From Setoptus koraiensis (lineage: Eukaryota > Arthropoda): a DNA stretch of 64,000 bases. Shown one piece after another: positions 1-11,558 of this stretch. Where the stretch lies: contig CM106585.1 in the NCBI GenBank assembly GCA_048013815.1, positions 19,406,001 to 19,470,000 of the forward strand, written 5' to 3'. Each line of letters begins with the position of its first letter. Within the stretch, counting starts at the first letter, position 1. The notes beneath the pieces were generated by a model. That model worked only from the letters and a program-made list of their open reading frames with translations. It ran no database searches and was not told the DNA's origin. The position numbers and the translations under genes are program-made.

Positions 1-2234
1 ACTCAACAGACAAGATACCAGAGACGTTGCTCAATTCTTACTGTTGGGTACAAAGTACTTTTACAGTGCCACAAGCATGCAATCAACGCGTCGGAATAGA
101 TATACCCTACCCGTGCATAGATAATTCGCGCGGACGCGAAATTAAAATGTTCGCCTATTACCAATGGGTGGGAATTGTGTTATTTATCCAAGGACTTTTA
201 TTCCATTTACCTTATTACCTGTGGAAAATATGGGAAGCGGGTCTGATACGAGCAAGTGAGTAATAAATGTGTACACAAATAAATTATTTCATTATTAATT
301 CAGTATATTGTCTAACTTCCGCTTTAGTGTATTCAGAATTTGGCGGAATCTTAAGCGAAAAAATCTAACATGTATATTCTGAAACATCGTTACACCAATT
401 ACAAAATTCCACAGTTACAACCGGATTGAGGGTGACCGTATTGAGCGACATTGAACGATGCAAGAAAAAGGAAATAGTCATCGAGTATTTGCACAAACAT
501 ATGGGCTACCACAAGTCGTATGCGTTGAGATACTTCATTTGTGAATTATTTTGTCTTCTCAATCTGCTGCTTCAATTGTGGGCCACAGATAAATTTTTCG
601 ACGGGCAATTTGTAAGCTATGGTCTCGATGTTATTAGATATTCTTCGCCCGCTGGAGAGAACCAGCACCAGCATACGTCCAATTTGAATAATCACAATGA
701 CGACAACTACAACCGGCATATTGATAGGGTGGCCCAGGGCTACAGTCACAACCAATTGATGGCGATATCAAATAATATCACATCAATTGAGCCCAGAGTT
801 GACCCAATGGTAAGTCTATTTAGGGTCTAATTTTGTCCCAGGAAAAATCGCTTGCTCTTCGTGACTCTCGTCGTTCGAAAATCTAGCTAACTTATCTGTT
901 TACTTATTGAATATGCTTCATTGTGCAGACCTTCATATTTCCGAGGATAACCAAATGCAGCTATTACGACTTTGGCAGCTCAGGCGACATTCAGAAGCAC
1001 GACGCAATCTGCTTGTTACCTCTCAATATAGTCAATGAAAAAATTTACATAGCCCTCTGGTAAGTGTTAAATCCGACAACATCGCAGCATACCCACTGAA
1101 AAGTGGTACCCATACCCCAATTCTTAAATATTCGTCGCCACTAACCGTCACAACTCATTATAAATCGACGCAATCAGGTTTTGGTTTTTGATTTTGGCCC
1201 TATTAACCTCGATGGTTATTGTCTTCAGATTCTTCATACTTCTTTCCAGAGGAGTCAGAGCGAAGGTGTTACGTTCGCGATGCAAGCTATCGTTGGAAGG
1301 CGATGTGAACATTATATGCCAAAAGGGCGATATCGGCGATTGGTTTCTATTTTATATGATGGCCAACAATTTGGATCCGTTAATTATGAGAGAGATTGTT
1401 GCGGAGATAGCCGATCGCTTAGATCAAGAGATAATGTCCGATAAAGAGACGGAAGCGTTGGCCTCGTTTAGTCGCATTGCTAATTGTGATAATATTAATA
1501 GCAATTTGATCGAACGGCAAGCCGTCAGATCGGCAGATATCATAACATCAAGCAGCACATCAGACAGTATGCTAACTTATACTGGGCAAACGAAGCAACC
1601 AACAGCAAAGACTTCATTGGGCAAGAAGTTCAGGAGGAGATTTAATTTGAAAGGATTCATGAAAGGAGGAAGACTATTTTCATTTGACGACACTTCAGTA
1701 ACTCCGACAGCATCGCATAGGGGCCACATGAAAAGACTCAATTCTCTGCAAGGCGATAGACAGCACCTTTTTAATGGTCAACTTTGTTTAGATTTGGAAG
1801 ATGGCTCCTCCACAACATTTTACCTGAGTAGATCTGAGAGAAAATACGCCAACAAGCAAAACAATAGGCAGTTGGAAATTAAGCAAGATACCGGTGACAG
1901 AGCTCGTCCATCAGTGAAACCAGAGGAATCGGCAGCCTCGTCATCTCGAGATGCTGTTAGCGAAACTCCGGCAGTCAATACTGACTGTCTTCCGTTGCCT
2001 CGCCAAGAGACTTCGGATAGTAATAATTTAACTGAGATAAGACACAGGAACAGAAGTTCGGAGCGCACTGCTTCAAATCAAATGCAAAATTGCCAAACTA
2101 ATACATTGTCATCCTTAGCTCGCCATCTCACATCGTTGGATACCACCAATAATAGTAATGGGACATTATCGTTGGCTCCACCTCTTGCCCGTCAATCAAA
2201 TCGCTCTATGACAGTATTGGATATCTCGAGTTAA
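1..2234 (+). CDS. Innexin gap-junction subunit, 3' part (four exons visible)
   Basis: Innexins form intercellular channels in protostome plasma membranes. Four exons join in phase: 1-255, 415-809, 929-1059 and 1178-2234, each with GT-AG borders. The first carries the extracellular-loop motif [11 protein letters not shown] and the family signature YYQWV at the start of TM2. The second is the cytoplasmic loop ([16 protein letters not shown]) and TM3. The third has the second extracellular loop ending [15 protein letters not shown]. The fourth starts with TM4 and then runs into a tail of roughly 270 residues, rich in Ser, Asn and charged residues and longer than in many innexins. The N-terminus (TM1 and the first part of loop 1) lies outside the window. 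The family call is firm; I cannot say which innexin paralogue it is. Confidence 0.93.
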
Positions 2235-2364
2235 AAAAATTAATTAACACATAATCATCTATCAGACGTGTTGTGCTAAAAGAAAAAATGATCAGTATTT
2301 GTAGTATTGTGATTAGACTTGCTATTTGTATTTTTTACCATCTATATTTATATCGAAAAACCCA

Positions 2365-2370
2365 AATAAA
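2365..2370 (+). promoter_or_regulatory. Poly(A) signal of the innexin gene
   Basis: AATAAA lies about 130 bases after the innexin stop in AT-rich sequence. It is a plausible cleavage signal for that transcript. Confidence 0.6.
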
Positions 2371-3467
2371 TATCTTTACACCATACTTATTACGTCATAC
2401 TGCACACAACTCTCGTGAGAACTGACAGGGTACAGACTATGAACAAGGTTTTTAGTTTCTCTTTTCTTCTCGAAGTAGTGAACATGGAATGGACATGTCG
2501 TAGATTGATTTTTTTTTTATTAAAAACGTATAACGTTGACGCACTAATTATGTCTTAACTAGTAATCTATTTAGATTCATTTACTAAAATCAAATGACTC
2601 ATAACTATCTCATTAATAATATATTATCTCTACAAGGTATAATGATGTCAAAATTGACTCAAGTGCCTTTGATGAACCACGAGATGGTGTTTGGCCACAC
2701 TGGTATCTCACATGCATCTGTCACCATTTATCTGACATTGGATGTCGGTAAAGTCCGTTAATTAATTGATTTATGGAATGTCTAATTTACAATGACGGCC
2801 CGTTTGCGACGTTGTTTTATTAACCAGTGCGCACTATTGTTGCAAAGTCCGCCTCTCGCCAATCCAACCGTGTCGAATCAAGCTAGTGATTTTGTTTTGC
2901 GATGAATTGGGTTGAGGTTAGTTGTTGGTTCAATTGGTATCTTTGTATTATAATGGGTATGTTTATGTGTACGTTGACCGGTAGAGGCGAGGTTAATGTG
3001 TGCTATTTCTCGTCATTATCAATCTGTTGTTGTATGTTGGTTAAGCATATCAGACAATTGTTGTTATAGACAGATTTTTGATTTTGTTTCAAAAACAGCA
3101 TAAGAAAAAAGGATGTAAGTGAATATAAAAAATGATAGACATTCCAAAGGTTGGATGGGGCAGGTAGGAGGGGGGCAGGGGATGAAAGAGCGCATCTGAA
3201 AGAATTACGTAACATTGCGCAGCCAGTAAGACAGAGACGCAGATGGAGCGCAAAATTGTTGCCATTGTCGGATAGGGGAATCCGTGGAACAATCCACAGC
3301 CGATGACTGTAGTATTTCTTCTTTTGTTTCTGGGAAAATTTGACTTGCTGTTGAACTGGACTAATCGAAAAATCTAACGCGTTGTTGGCTGTCCTATGGA
3401 ATGTCCAGCAGTCACTTCAATCATTTCCGGTTCGGATGATGCCAGTCCTAGGATGTGATTTTCGTTT
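2371..3467. other. Intergenic DNA, no gene seen
   Basis: This AT-rich stretch between convergent genes holds only short open frames without recognisable composition. It should contain the 3' UTR of the minus-strand Ser/Ala-rich gene; a minus-strand AATAAA (plus TTTATT) occurs near 2816. Confidence 0.5.
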
Positions 3468-6400
3468 TCATTCGTCGGCGCTAGCCGACACTTCAACACC
3501 GTCGCCAGCTGACGCCAGGGCATCACCGCCGCTTGCTTCTGCCAGGGCGGAATCGTCGGAGCCCGCCACCGCCAAGGCTGACGATCTGCTCAATGAGGCG
3601 GCCGCGGCCGCTGCGGCCGAAGAACTTTCATTGGGCACGGGCAAAAAATTGCCGCTCGACGACGAGGCCGAGGCCGATGCCGACGAGAGACTCTCCTTCG
3701 GGAGCGAGTACTCCAGGCCAGAGTGCTGGCCTCCGTCAACCCGAACTTTCACCTGAGAGCTGGTGTCGACAATTTTGCCGGTTGCTCCAATCGAGGGCAT
3801 ACTGAACGATTCGGCGGACGCTCCGGCCTTGCTTGAGTCCACCAAGACATTTCCGTTTTGACCCTGGCGCAAAGCGCTGTGTATATCCTCTACGGCGGCT
3901 GCCGCGGAGGCCGCCGACGCCGACGACGAACTAGAGCTAGAACTGGAGCTTGAACTTGAACTTCCGCTCTGATAAAATTTGTAGTTAGTCGAGTATGAGC
4001 TGGCGGCATTGGCCGTAGCTGTGTCCGCTCTGCTGTCGCCGGCATCCTCGCTCGACGCCGAGTCTGAGTGGGGTGCCGATGATGGCAGGCTGTGTGAGCC
4101 AACTGCTTCGAGCAGCTTCGCCGGATCCTCATCGTGTTTTTTGGCTAGAAGCTCGCCATCGGCGCCCTGCTTCTCGATGACTTCGCCATCTTTGTTCAAT
4201 TTGACCGAACTGATTTCCTTCTCATGTTCGCCATTTTCATTTTCTGTCTCAACTATGGTTTCAATTTCTGTAACTTGTGCGGGCGCGATTTTTTTCACTA
4301 TTGTTGGAGGTTTGCTTGTTGTTGCGATTGCAACAACTGCATGTTTGGTGGTGGTCGCTTTTGGCGCACTCTTAGCGGGTGCTGCCGACGGTCGTTTGCT
4401 GCTCGTCGGAGCCTCATGACCGATGGCTGCTAATCTGCTTTTGCCTGTTGCTTTCAGCGCTTTCGGATCAACCGAAGCGGGTTTTTTTGTCGTCGTGGCG
4501 GCTGCCTTGGCGGCAGGCGGACCAGTCTTGGCAGTTTCAAGCTGTTTCTTGACAGTTTGTTTGGGCGCTTTGGTTCTATTCAGGCTAGATATGACGTCTG
4601 TCGGGTGAAATAGACGCTCGATTTTGTCTTTGGACATCTGTTGCGGCGCTGCGGTCGCTGGTTCCACGGGCACCTCTTTGTTTTCGAGATTCGGTTCCTC
4701 GTCCGGAGTCAAATCGCCAGAATGAGGCTCCCCTTTGTGTTTCGTTTGCGATTCGAGCTTTCTGTCTAGTTCTTGCGCTTGTATTCTGGCCAATTTCAGC
4801 TTGTTCTGGAGCGCTTGACGTTCGGTTTCGATTCGCAACTTCATCAGTTCTATTTCTTCTTTTTCAGTGACGCCTTTCAATTGCGAACCCGACGAGTCCA
4901 GCACTTTTGTCGAGACTTGGCGACTCTTCGGCTCTCCGGCCGCACCAAAGCCGTCCTCTTTGTTGTTCACTGTCACCTTTATGGTCAATTCTTGTGGCGC
5001 CGGTGTACTCTTGGCAGGCGGAGGAGGACCAGGATGAGGATGCGGATGCGGCGGCGGCGGAGGGGGAGGCGATGGAGGATGGGCACCGGCAGCATGATGT
5101 TCTGTGTTGTTGCTCGCATGCTGATCAGCGTGCTCGGGATGATGAGGCAACTCATGGGGGTGGGGGGCTTCGGGATGAGGCAATTCATGGGGGTGGGGGG
5201 CCTCGGCATGATGATGAGCCTCTGTCTCGTGCTGACTTCCGGTGCTATCCGCGTGTGCAGTTGGAGTGGGCGACAGACTTTGGAAATGGCCGTCGTTTGT
5301 GACTTCGAATTCCTCGTTGACCATGCTGGAATCGCCCCCGATAACAGCCACTGGAACGGCGGCAGAGTTTATGATGATTTCGTTACTTTCGAGAGTTGGT
5401 TTTACAGTGGTTGTTGCGCTGTCGTGATGAGGCGCTGCCGTGCTGGCCCCATGATGGTGATCGGCCAGCTTCGAGGCGCTTGCTGATGGGTGCTGTTCAT
5501 GCGGCTTGTAATCGATGGACAGCTCTTCCGGAACGATAATTATCGGACTGGAGCTGGGTTTAGACGACGGCATCACTACTACGGGCTTGTGGCTCGTTTG
5601 TTCCAATTTATTAGCGCTGTGATGGGTTGTCGGCACCAAAACTATTGGCTTGCTACTAGTTGATGGGTGATGACTGGCATCGTCGATTTTGCTTGGTGCA
5701 GCCTTTTGCTTGTTGGCATCTTGAGATGCTGGCACGATGACGGCCTTGGCTGTCGTGGACACTTTCACCTTTTTACTGGCAACTTGGCTGGGATGGCTGG
5801 TGCTGCCCGGCGCGGGATCTTTCGAATATGCAGCCGGAGTTGTTGCTGGCGTTGTTGACGAGGCTCTGGAGGCAGATGGGTGCTCGAGTTGTTTAGTGAC
5901 GTCGTTGTGCGAACTGGGTTTTGCAGTTGTGCTAGCTGTTTCTTCTGCGATGAGGTGCTCAGTCGCTTTTGTTTTCTCGCCGGAGAGTGCACGATATGAA
6001 TTTTTTATAGATTAGAATAGCCAGAAGTTAGTAACGAAATTTCAAGCACACTGCTTTTTGTAAAATTTTCACGCAATATTACGGAAAAAAATTTTACACA
6101 ATAGTCTAGAAAATTTTCTCCGAAAATTTTTTCTTCGAAATTTTGTTCCGAAAATTTTCTCCGAAAATTTTTTCTTCGAAATTTTTTTCCGAAATTTTTC
6201 TCCGAAAACATTCGATCTTCGGGAAAATTCGACGGAACCGAGATTCAAAACTCACCTGATGGGCTGCTATCCGGCTCAATGATCCACATCGCCATGATGG
6301 CCTTGGATTTTTTGGGAACAATCTTGCTCACTGTTTGGCTGATGTCGTCGAACACATTTTTTGTGTTGCTGTTGATAGCGCCGGTTTTGTTTGCCATCAA

Positions 6401-8392
6401 CAAGAGACCCTTCAAGAGGCTGGAATCTGACTGAACGAAAATATGCTGCTCGCTTGCTGCTGTAGGCTGATGAGTTGTGGCCGCCGCTAAATGTGCTGGC
6501 GCATCAGTTGTCTTGTGGTTCGTTTTTGAGCTCACATGAATATCGGTTGTATTGGCACTCAATCCCGAACGAGAGCCTATCCCTTTAATGCTGGTGGTGT
6601 CTGCATCTGGGACTTCCGAACTATACGAAGACGACCCACCATCATCGGCTGCCTCATCATCGCTGTATTGCTTCTTTTTATTTTGGCTGTTTCTTTTCTT
6701 CCACGCAGCCGTTTCTCTTTGATATGCGTCGCGATCTTTTTTCTTGTATTTTGAGTTCGGAATTGGCGAGCGAACGAGTACAACACCTTTTGACTTCTTC
6801 GAATTCTTGCCCCCTTTATCTTTCTTCGTGGGAACGAGCTTGGATAATTTTTCCTTAGGTTGCTTTGGTTTCGGTGTCTTGGGTTTCTTTTTATTCGATG
6901 CCTGCTTAGATTTGGATCTTTTGAAAGCGGCGCGACTGTCATCGTCGGGTTTCGATGAAGTTGTAACGTTGACATCATGAGGAGCCTCAGTTGTTGTTGC
7001 ACTTGTGTCACCGTCTGGTTTATGCGAAGTGCTTTCGGCCTCTGTCTTGTGTTGCGGTGTCGGTGTGGTTGATTTTGGTGTTGCTGTAGTAGATGGCGCC
7101 TCTTTAGGTGCTGGTGTCTCGCTGGTTGATGGTGCTGCTGTGGTTGATGGGGCTGATGTGGTTGTCTCATGTTCGATATCTGAGCGCTCGCTGCCATCAT
7201 CATCCTCGGCGGTTGCCTCTCTTCGTAAGCGCACCAATATTGAAGCACTTTTGGACGGTTTCTTTGTTGATAATGTTGATGACTTTGGCTTTTTGCTTGC
7301 TGTTTTTGGCTTTTTACTTGCTGATTTTGGCTTCTTTGATGATACACTCGTCTTGGCTAGCGCGGGCGCCTTCGTCTTACTGGCACTCTTGCTCTTCAAT
7401 TTCTTCAACAAACTTACCAAGTCTGGCTTCTTTGAAGCGCTCTTCTTTTTTGCTGGCCCCTTAGTGGACGCCGCTTTTTTCTTCGAAGGAATCTTAGTGC
7501 TGCCCATTTTGTCCAAGCCAGTGGATGGATCCAAGCGACTTTTGGAGGCCTCTCTTTTCTTTCGGCGCCCAGATGCTGCACCGGCAGCCGCACCATTGTT
7601 ATTGATTGGCGAACGGACACCAGCCCCAGCTCTTGCTGCCGCAATAGCGGCGGATTTCGATGCTGCCGCGGCCGCTGAACCTGAACCGGAACCAGACGAT
7701 GCTGCGGAACCGGAACCTGAACCAGACGATGCTGCGGAGCCAGAGCCGGAACCAGACGATGCTGCGGAACCGGAACCTGAACCAGACGATGCTGCGGAAC
7801 CGGAACCTGAACCGGAACTAGATGCTGCCGCTGAACCGGAACTAGCGGATGCCGAGGCTTGTTTTCCAGAGTTGTCGTGTTTCTTCATGAGGCTTTCGCC
7901 CACGTTGGCGATCGCTTTGATTGCCTTGTTTGGTAGCTCGCTCACGTTGTCATTGACTTTCGTAGCAAGATGCGAAACGGTTTTTATGCCCTCGTTTACA
8001 ACGGAACCTGTTACTTTCGAGGCCTTGTTCACAACATCGCTAGCCACATCACCTGTTGCCTCAATGCCACTGCCAAGAACTTTGCCTACGCCGCTGGCGG
8101 CCTTTTTCGCGACATCTAAGCCCGCCTCGAGAGGATGTGTAAGAATGTCCATGCCCTCTTGGTGATCTCGTGCTTTTCTTCTCTCGTGTTGGAGTTGGTC
8201 ATCGTTATTTGTCAATAATGAGGTAACACCTTTGATAATACCACTGATGGGATTGTCATCGTGTTCATCACCAGATTTCGAACTGGAACTAGAGGCAGCT
8301 GCCCCACTACCTGCCGACGAGCTAGCCGAGGAGCTGGCCGAAGATCCGTTGCCCGAAAAGCCACCTGGATGTTTGACCGGTGAAATGACCAT
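3468..8392 (-). CDS. Ser/Ala/Lys/His/Pro-rich low-complexity protein, two exons, possible silk or secretion component
   Basis: Exon 8392-6256 and exon 5944-3468 join in phase (donor CAG|GTGAGT, acceptor TCGCAG) to give about 1,537 residues. In order the protein shows a Ser-rich start, a predicted helical stretch (SGIIKGVTSLLTNN onward), five near-identical SGSGSAAS blocks, a Lys/Ser/Ala/Pro-rich region with furin-like basic sites (GRRKKR, RLRR), a His-Pro-rich segment with polyproline, a short coiled coil (EIELMKLRIETERQALQNK), a Ser run and an Ala/Ser-rich tail ending in Asp-Glu. No signal peptide follows the first Met. A canonical donor at 8830/8829 (exon end 8831) suggests an upstream exon, which could supply one. 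I recognise no domain. The gene lies head-to-tail, on the same strand, downstream of the Gly-Ala-Ser silk-like gene, so a structural or glandular role is inferred. Confidence 0.72.
6101..6211. repeat. AT-rich quasi-palindromic tandem repeat in an intron
   Basis: Alternating copies of CCGAAAATTTTCTCC and TTCTTCGAAATTTT fill most of this part of the 309-base intron (6255-5945) of the Ser/Ala-rich gene. Each unit is close to its own reverse complement. Confidence 0.75.
7676..7842 (-). repeat. Coding minisatellite encoding SGSGSAAS blocks
   Basis: About five 30-base units (plus-strand core GAACCGGAACCTGAACCAGA) encode repeated Gly-Ser/Ala-Ser blocks of the Ser/Ala-rich protein. Copies are nearly identical at DNA level, which suggests recent expansion or conversion. 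Confidence 0.8.
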
Positions 8393-9248
8393 GATTTAAT
8401 ATATTTTTGCCTCCATTAAACTGTTTGTTGTGCTGGTGATTGCATTTGGTGTGGGGTACATATCTATATGTTTTGGTATGTTTTTTTTTTGCACGATGAT
8501 GGTGTGTGTGTGTGGGTGCGTATATCTAGATATGTACTAGTATAAATAAAGTTTATCTACAAACATTTGCAAACGTTTGTATATAGACTTATTTGTTGAT
8601 GTCAGTGTTCTTTCGAGCAACAACAACCAATTTCATCATTCACACATTTGACAAATATTAAACAAGAACAATTCTAGTGAGCAATGATACATTCCTTTTT
8701 CTCTCTAGCCATCACAGTTTGCTCTCTCGATGACAAACATCACTGACAGCCTGGCCTATCCGACACACAGTTCACTTGGTCCATCACTTACGGTCCACTT
8801 TGTCCACTTTGAACTTACGCCAAAACTCACCTGATTTTCCCGAGATACCTGTACGCAGGTCACCTACCTTTGGGTTGTTTTGTCTATGACCAATGACAAA
8901 GTGAACTCGCGTCAGATAAATTGCCAGTCAGCTGATCAGATTCTGATTCACCAACGGGTTAGCAGAGCGCTAATTGCTTCTCTCATGGATAGTCTGAAAT
9001 GAGTCTTGTTGGTGAGCAACACGATACCAGAAAAACATCCCCCTTTACGGAGCAGATGATTCTCATATCCGCGTCGATAGAGCTATCATCAGATTGATGA
9101 TTTAGTCGAGTCAGTGAGACAGGTAAAAAGATATAGAGACAGCAGGTGACTGGTGCAAGTGAACATCTCACACTCTACCGAGACAACCAAATCTATGTAT
9201 GCATCACCCCATAAGCACTGTTACAAAACTATGATACATTGTACTTGA
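8393..9248. other. Intergenic DNA between the two silk-locus genes
   Basis: No long reading frame. On the minus strand there is a canonical splice donor (CAG|GTGAGT at 8831/8830), which may belong to a 5' exon of the gene downstream. A minus-strand frame at 9171-8983 begins MRCSLAPVTCCLYIFLPVSL, a signal-peptide-like start, but I could not link it by splicing. Confidence 0.4.
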
Positions 9249-11558
9249 TTACAAACCTTTGCCTCCGGATGCTGCACCGGCCGCCGATGATCCTCCTCCT
9301 CTACCGCCGGAAGCTGCTCCAGCCGCCGCGCCTCCTGATCCTCCAGAGGCGGCTCCAGCGGCTGAGCCTCCAGAACCGCCGGCCGCGGCTCCAGCTGCTG
9401 ATCCACCGTGTCCGCCAGAAGCTGCTCCCGCTGCAGAGCCGCCCGATCCACCCGAGGCAGCACCGGCCGCTGAACCTCCGTGACCACCGGACGCTGCTCC
9501 CGCTGCTGAACCGCCTGATCCGCCCGAAGCTGCGCCTGCGGCCGATCCACCGTGTCCACCTGATGCAGCTCCTGCCGCCGATCCGCCAGATCCACCTGAT
9601 GCGGCACCAGCTGCCGAGCCTCCAGAACCACCAGACGCTGCTCCTGCGGCTGATCCACCCGAACCACCGGATGCGGCTCCGGCTGCTGATCCACCGTGAC
9701 CGCCTGATGCTGCACCGGCTGCAGATCCACCTGATCCACCTGAAGCTGCACCGGCTGCTGATCCACCTGATCCACCTGAAGCTGCACCTGCTGCTGATCC
9801 ACCGGAACCACCAGAGGCTGCACCAGCGGCTGATCCACCATGTCCACCTGAAGCTGCACCGGCTGCTGAGCCTCCGGATCCACCCGATGCTGCACCAGCC
9901 GCTGAACCTCCATGACTACCAGATGCTGCTCCCGCTGCGGAACCTCCAGAACCACCAGAGGCAGCTCCCGCGGCTGATCCACCTGATCCACCCGAGGCTG
10001 CACCTGCTGCAGAACCACCGTGTCCACCTGATGCAGCTCCTGCCGCCGATCCACCGGATCCACCTGATGCGGCACCAGCTGCCGAGCCTCCAGAACCACC
10101 AGACGCTGCTCCTGCTGCTGAACCTCCATGTCCTCCTGATGCGGCTCCGGCTGCCGAGCCTCCTGATCCACCGGAAGCGGCTCCAGCTGCTGAACCACCA
10201 GAACCGCCAGAGGCTGCTCCAGCTGCTGATCCACCTGAACCACCTGATGCTGCACCAGCGGCAGAGCCTCCGGATCCACCTGAAGCTGCACCGGCTGCTG
10301 ATCCACCTGAACCACCTGAAGCTGCACCGGCTGCTGATCCACCTGATCCACCTGAAGCTGCACCGGCTGCTGATCCACCTGAACCACCTGATGCTGCACC
10401 AGCGGCAGAGCCTCCGGATCCACCAGAGGCTGCACCGGCTGCTGATCCACCTGAACCACCTGAAGCTGCACCGGCTGCTGATCCACCATGTCCACCTGAT
10501 GCGGCACCTGCGGCTGAGCCTCCAGATCCACCTGATGCGGCACCTGCGGCTGAGCCTCCAGATCCACCTGATGCTGCACCAGCCGCTGAGCCACCTGAAC
10601 CGCCTGAGGCGGCTCCAGCTGCTGAACCTCCTGATCCGCCAGACGCTGCACCAGCTGCTGATCCACCTGATCCACCGGAAGCGGCTCCGGCTGCCGAGCC
10701 TCCTGATCCACCGGAAGCGGCTCCAGCTGCAGATCCACCTGAACCACCTGATGCTGCACCAGCTGCTGATCCGCCAGATCCACCTGAAGCTGCACCAGCG
10801 GCAGAGCCTCCAGATCCACCTGAAGCGGCTCCCGCTGCTGAACCTCCGTGTCCACCTGAGGCGGCTCCAGCTGCTGAACCTCCTGATCCGCCAGACGCTG
10901 CACCAGCGGCTGATCCGCCTGATCCACCGGAAGCGGCTCCAGCTGCTGAACCTCCGTGTCCGCCTGATGCGGCACCTGCTGCTGATCCACCAGATCCTCC
11001 GGACGCGGCTCCTGCTGCGGAACCACCAGAACCGCCCGATGCGGCTCCCGCTGCCGAGCCTCCTGATCCGCCTGAAGCTGCACCGGCTGCTGATCCACCT
11101 GATCCACCAGAGGCTGCACCGGCTGCTGATCCACCGGAACCACCAGAGGCTGCACCAGCGGCTGATCCACCATGTCCACCTGATGCGGCTCCCGCTGCTG
11201 AGCCTCCAGATCCACCCGATGCTGCTCCAGCGGCTGCTCCTCTAAGTCCTGCAGCTGCGCCTGCTGCCGCGCCACCGAGTCCGCCCGATGCGGCTCCGGC
11301 TGCTGCTCCGGCTAGACCGGCCGCGGCTCCTGCCGCCGATCCGCCAAGTCCTCCTGCAGCTGCGCCTGCCGCCGCTCCGCCAAATTTACCTGATGCGGCT
11401 CCCGCTGCTGCTCCGGCTAGTCCGGCGGCGGCTCCTGCGGCTGCCATTGAGTTGCCGACTGCCATCATGTGAGGTCTACACTGAACGACACATAACATTG
11501 TTGCCAATGTTAGAGCTATCAGCGTTTTAGCTGTCTGATTTGATAAAAACTTCTTCAT
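9249..11558 (-). CDS. Secreted Gly-Ala-Ser repeat protein, silk fibroin-like
   Basis: A single-exon frame of 769 residues. It opens with MKKFLSNQTAKTL, a hydrophobic stretch (IALTLATMLCVVQC) and a likely signal cleavage before RPHMM. Residues 35-114 are irregular AAAGAAAGLAG blocks. From about residue 115 there are roughly 54 copies of the 12-residue unit GGSGGSAAGAAS, about a dozen of them with His in place of the first Ser (GGHGGS). The tail reads GGRGGGSSAAGAASGGKGL. Alternating Gly-rich and small Ala-rich blocks are typical of fibroins and spidroins, and spider mites are known to have Gly/Ala/Ser-rich fibroins; assignment here rests on composition and repeat logic. There is no non-repetitive C-terminal domain of the spidroin type. 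A splice donor in AAAG|GTTTGT at the stop could extend the protein. A cuticle or egg-coat protein is the main alternative. Confidence 0.85.
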   Translation of the reverse strand: MKKFLSNQTAKTLIALTLATMLCVVQCRPHMMAVGNSMAAAGAAAGLAGAAAGAASGKFGGAAAGAAAGGLGGSAAGAAAGLAGAAAGAASGGLGGAAAGAAAGLRGAAAGAASGGSGGSAAGAASGGHGGSAAGAASGGSGGSAAGAASGGSGGSAAGAASGGSGGSAAGAASGGSGGSAAGAASGGSGGSAAGAASGGHGGSAAGAASGGSGGSAAGAASGGSGGSAAGAASGGHGGSAAGAASGGSGGSAAGAASGGSGGSAAGAASGGSGGSAAGAASGGSGGSAAGAASGGSGGSAAGAASGGSGGSAAGAASGGSGGSAAGAASGGSGGSAAGAASGGSGGSAAGAASGGHGGSAAGAASGGSGGSAAGAASGGSGGSAAGAASGGSGGSAAGAASGGSGGSAAGAASGGSGGSAAGAASGGSGGSAAGAASGGSGGSAAGAASGGSGGSAAGAASGGSGGSAAGAASGGHGGSAAGAASGGSGGSAAGAASGGSGGSAAGAASGGHGGSAAGAASGGSGGSAAGAASGGSGGSAAGAASGSHGGSAAGAASGGSGGSAAGAASGGHGGSAAGAASGGSGGSAAGAASGGSGGSAAGAASGGSGGSAAGAASGGHGGSAAGAASGGSGGSAAGAASGGSGGSAAGAASGGSGGSAAGAASGGHGGSAAGAASGGSGGSAAGAASGGHGGSAAGAASGGSGGSAAGAASGGHGGSAAGAAAGGSGGSAAGAASGGSGGAAAGAASGGRGGGSSAAGAASGGKGL
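9320..11216 (-). repeat. 36-base coding tandem array of the silk-like gene
   Basis: About 54 units of 36 bases, all in one frame without a break. Units differ mostly at synonymous positions, apart from the Ser/His alternative. Because the period is a multiple of three, long open frames also appear on the opposite strand and in another frame here; these are by-products. Confidence 0.9.

Noticed and set aside
6577-7347. A 256-residue minus-strand frame rich in Gln/Arg/His
   Set aside because: Out-of-frame reading of the same exon; the in-phase frame is longer and has consistent splice borders.
7005-8165. A 386-residue plus-strand frame opposite the Ser/Ala-rich gene
   Set aside because: Mirror of a GC-skewed low-complexity coding exon; Pro/Glu/Asp runs simply complement Ser/Gly codons.
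9221-11275. Long open frames in other frames and on the plus strand across the silk-like array (684 and 668 residues)
   Set aside because: They exist because the 36-base repeat lacks stops in several frames; composition (Gln/Val/Asp or Arg/Leu/His repeats) and absence of a leader argue against coding.
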